Assembly (NCBI RefSeq): GCF_047345485.1
Contig: NZ_JBLFEN010000003.1
Span: 186,001 to 250,000 of the forward strand
Direction of reading: 5' to 3'
DNA: 64,000 nt
Source: Jejuia sp047345485
Lineage (GTDB): Bacteria; Bacteroidota; Bacteroidia; Flavobacteriales; Flavobacteriaceae
Part shown: positions 61,570 through 64,000 of the stretch, one piece after another
How the letters are laid out: each line of letters begins with the position of its first letter
How positions within the stretch are numbered: position 1 is the stretch's first letter
The notes under the pieces: generated by a model
Told to the model about the DNA's origin: nothing
The model's input: the letters and a program-made list of their open reading frames with translations, nothing else
Databases searched by the model: none
Translations under genes and position numbers: made by a program

Positions 61570-64000
61570 ATGAATCGTAATGCATTTTTTTTAGTCTTTT
61601 TAATTTATGTAAACGGTTTATGTGCCCAAAGCAATCAATTCCACTTCAAATATCTAAATACTGGAGATGGGTTATCTAATAACTCTATAACAGCTATAAA
61701 ACAAGATAAATTTGGACAAATGTGGTTTGCTACAAACAATGGATTAAACAAATATAATGGTAAAGACTTTCTAGTTTACAGAAACGAACCAAAAAACAAA
61801 TCGAGTATAAGTAACAGTGAAATATTAAATATACTTGAAGATACGGAAGGTTATATTTGGGTTGGTACTATAAATGGATTGAACAGGTATAATCCTCAAA
61901 AAGACACATTCAAAAGATATTATAAAGTAGGGTCAGATAAAACTTCATTAAGTCATAGTTTGGTTATTAGTAGTTTGGATATGAAAAATGGAAACATTTG
62001 GTTTGGTACCGTCAATGGTGTTTCAATTTATAATAAAAAACGAGATAATTTTACAAGATTTTTATACACTTCAAATCTAAATAAAGCAACTTCCGTAAAT
62101 CATATTTATCTCGACGCTAAAAAGCATATTTGGCTGTCTACCAATAATGGTATTATAAAAATTGAAAGAACCAAACAAGGTAAGTTTACTACAGATACAT
62201 TTAAGCTAAATAATACTGAAAGTAGTAATTTCTTTGTTAATAATGTAATAGAGATAAGTCCTGATATACTCGGAGTAGCCACTAAATTTAATGGTTATCT
62301 TTTGTTTGATAAAGTATCAGAACAATTTTATGATTCAAAACATACGGAAATACCTAAAACATTAGATGTAAAAGATTTAGAAAAAGACGATTTTGGTAAT
62401 TTATGGCTAGCTACGACAAATGGCGTATTTATCATAACACCGTCTCAAGAGGTTATTACTTTACAAGAAAATAGAGATACTAATTCAGCTATTAGTCAGA
62501 ATTATCTAAAAAGTATTTACAAAGACAAAAATGGAGCTATGTGGTTAGCAACACAGAGCAAGGGTATTTGTATTTGGGATAAATCGAATCAAAATTTTGT
62601 TCATTTTTATAATAATAAAATTGATAATAATATTACTAATAGCGTTGTTTCTGATGGGAATAAAACAATTTATTTTGGTACAGAAGGCGGCAGTGTGCAT
62701 ACAAGAGATGAAAGATGTAAGGTAGAAGAACTATTTAAAGTTCAGAATGGCAGTAAAACGATAACATATTCCATTCAATCTATGCTTTACTTAAAACCAA
62801 ATCTACTTTGGATTGGTACTTTAAATAATGGTCTTTTAGTATACGATTTGAAAACCAAGACGCAGAGAAATGATTTGATTTCTTCTGAATTAATGGCGCT
62901 CACCGAAAACACAGGTGTTTTAGATATAAAAAAAGATATTCAAGGAGATATCTGGTTTGGTACTTTTGGTAAAGGGTTAATAAAGTATAATGTTGAAAAA
63001 AAAGAAGTAACCCTATTTACTAGACCTCAATTAACTACTAATATCATTAAATCAATTCATATTGATAATGACGGTAGCGTATTTACAGGAGGTATTGGAG
63101 GAGTAAACATTTTAGAACCTAGTGTGAATAACACTTATAAAATTTCTACTTTTTTTGATAAAAACTCTTTTTTAAGCTTTAACATAAAAACTATTTACAA
63201 AGATTCTAGAGGTACGGTTTGGGCAGGTACAAATACAAGAGGGCTTTATAAATTTAATGGCACAGATTTTCAAAAAGTATTTATCGCAGTTAAAAATAGA
63301 GTGTCAACAGTATATAAAATTCTAGAGGGCGAAAATGGAATGTTGTGGTTGAGCACCGATAAGGGTATTGTAAGATATAACCCAAAGCGCAATACAGCCA
63401 CAATCTATGAGCAAAAAAGTATTATGGATAGTAACGATTTTATATCTAATTCTGGAGCGAATATAGGTAGTCAGTTTTATTTTGGAGATTTAAGAGGCGT
63501 TACAACTTTTAATTCAAAAGAAATTATTGAAAATAAAAAAGTACCAAAGGTTTTATTATCAGATTTAAAAATCAAAAATGAAACCGTCGCTGTTAATGAT
63601 GACGAAGGTATTTTATCAAAAAGTTTAAATTATACCAACGTTTTAGAATTAAATTACAAGAATTCAAATTTCTCCATTAGTTATGCATTGCCAGACTATA
63701 TAAACTCAAAAGGTAATAAATATGCGTACAGATTAAAAGGTTTGGATGATGAGTGGATTTATACAAAACAAACAGAAGCATTTTTTACTTTACAAACTCC
63801 GGGGACTTATACTTTTGAGGTAAAAGGTACAAATTATAACGATGTATGGAGCAAAACCCCAACAAGCTTAACAATTATAATAAATCCAGCACCATGGAAA
63901 ACATGGTGGGCGTATACCATTTATTTTCTTCTCTTTTTCAGTGCGCTATATGGTATAATTTGGATGCTACAGTCTAAAACAAGGCTTACACATAAATTAA
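61570..64000 (+). CDS. Hybrid two-component system (HTCS) sensor, N-terminal part; cut by window end
   Basis: 810 residues are visible with no stop before base 64000. Signal peptide MNRNAFFLVFLIYVNGLCAQ, then two-component regulator propeller repeats (GLSNNSITAIKQDKFGQMWF, NGLNKYNGKDF, EDTEGYIWVGTINGLNRYNP and many more), a Y_Y_Y domain (about 680-770, YAYRLKGLDDEWIYT) and a transmembrane helix near 778-800 (WWAYTIYFLLFFSALYGIIW). This is the periplasmic sensor of a Bacteroidota HTCS, whose cytoplasmic kinase, receiver and AraC-type DNA-binding domains would lie beyond the window. It should detect oligosaccharides of the target glycan and activate the PUL. It is the best candidate to bind the direct-repeat operators. 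Confidence 0.93.
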   Translation, partial: MNRNAFFLVFLIYVNGLCAQSNQFHFKYLNTGDGLSNNSITAIKQDKFGQMWFATNNGLNKYNGKDFLVYRNEPKNKSSISNSEILNILEDTEGYIWVGTINGLNRYNPQKDTFKRYYKVGSDKTSLSHSLVISSLDMKNGNIWFGTVNGVSIYNKKRDNFTRFLYTSNLNKATSVNHIYLDAKKHIWLSTNNGIIKIERTKQGKFTTDTFKLNNTESSNFFVNNVIEISPDILGVATKFNGYLLFDKVSEQFYDSKHTEIPKTLDVKDLEKDDFGNLWLATTNGVFIITPSQEVITLQENRDTNSAISQNYLKSIYKDKNGAMWLATQSKGICIWDKSNQNFVHFYNNKIDNNITNSVVSDGNKTIYFGTEGGSVHTRDERCKVEELFKVQNGSKTITYSIQSMLYLKPNLLWIGTLNNGLLVYDLKTKTQRNDLISSELMALTENTGVLDIKKDIQGDIWFGTFGKGLIKYNVEKKEVTLFTRPQLTTNIIKSIHIDNDGSVFTGGIGGVNILEPSVNNTYKISTFFDKNSFLSFNIKTIYKDSRGTVWAGTNTRGLYKFNGTDFQKVFIAVKNRVSTVYKILEGENGMLWLSTDKGIVRYNPKRNTATIYEQKSIMDSNDFISNSGANIGSQFYFGDLRGVTTFNSKEIIENKKVPKVLLSDLKIKNETVAVNDDEGILSKSLNYTNVLELNYKNSNFSISYALPDYINSKGNKYAYRLKGLDDEWIYTKQTEAFFTLQTPGTYTFEVKGTNYNDVWSKTPTSLTIIINPAPWKTWWAYTIYFLLFFSALYGIIWMLQSKTRLTHKL

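Overview
The window is AT-rich and comes from a marine member of the Bacteroidota, most likely Flavobacteriaceae. The evidence is a SusC/SusD pair, type IX secretion (T9SS) C-terminal domains on several secreted enzymes, lipoprotein-type glycoside hydrolases, Bacteroidota promoter elements of the TAnnTTTG type, a hybrid two-component (HTCS) sensor and S1 sulfatases. Nearly the whole window is one very large polysaccharide utilisation locus (PUL) for a sulfated, rhamnose-rich, uronic-acid-containing glycan. Ulvan from green algae is the best fit: there are six intact GH78 and one GH106 alpha-L-rhamnosidase genes, five S1 sulfatases, two GH39-like enzymes, a beta-propeller protein with a PL24/PL25-like residue fingerprint, an L-rhamnose transporter (RhaT) and an L-rhamnose mutarotase (RhaM). 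The substrate is inferred; species identity cannot be fixed from the sequence alone.

Layout. 1-14809 (+): a long operon-like run of three GH78 genes (the first cut by the window edge), a sulfatase, an exported enolase-superfamily enzyme, a sugar isomerase, a second sulfatase and RhaT. 14910-17468: secreted GH39-like enzyme with T9SS tail. 17672-18838 (-): astacin-type metalloprotease. 19232-20082: two decayed genes, one a GH78 remnant. 20221-23115: GH106. 23277-24275 (-): beta-jelly-roll candidate lyase. 24646-29895: GH78, sulfatase, DUF1080 protein. 30281-34938: GH39-like and GH2. 35059-35931 (-): exported nucleoside-hydrolase-like protein. 36146-40781: SusC and SusD. 40921-44515: GH5-like and GH3. 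45088-49399: small T9SS protein, RhaM, PL24-like lyase, FnIII lipoprotein. 49569-58645: alpha/alpha-barrel enzyme, two tandem GH78, sulfatase. 58799-60247: iduronate-2-sulfatase-like enzyme. 60391-end: GntR-type regulator and the start of an HTCS.

How the parts would work together (inference): secreted lyases and T9SS enzymes cut the polymer at the cell surface, SusC/SusD imports oligosaccharides, periplasmic lipoprotein sulfatases, rhamnosidases, GH39, GH2, GH3 and the alpha/alpha-barrel enzyme trim them, RhaT moves rhamnose to the cytoplasm and RhaM plus the isomerase start catabolism. The GH105/GH88 hydrolases for unsaturated uronates and the rest of rhamnose catabolism are not in the window.

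The most interesting signal is regulatory. A 17-bp direct-repeat element (consensus CAKG-N6-CAGGATA, repeats exactly 10 bp apart) lies before at least eleven transcription units. In eight of them a TAnnTTTG-like box begins exactly 21 bp after its end, and most start codons lie 52-58 bp downstream. It looks like the operator of a PUL-wide activator, most plausibly the AraC-type output domain expected on the HTCS at the right edge. A second notable signal is a segmental duplication (about 18.84-19.62 kb and 24.28-25.04 kb) that carried this promoter and the 5' end of a GH78 gene and now places an astacin-type protease under a copy of the lyase promoter. Two inverted copies of a structured repeat of about 90 bp bracket the central 29 kb.
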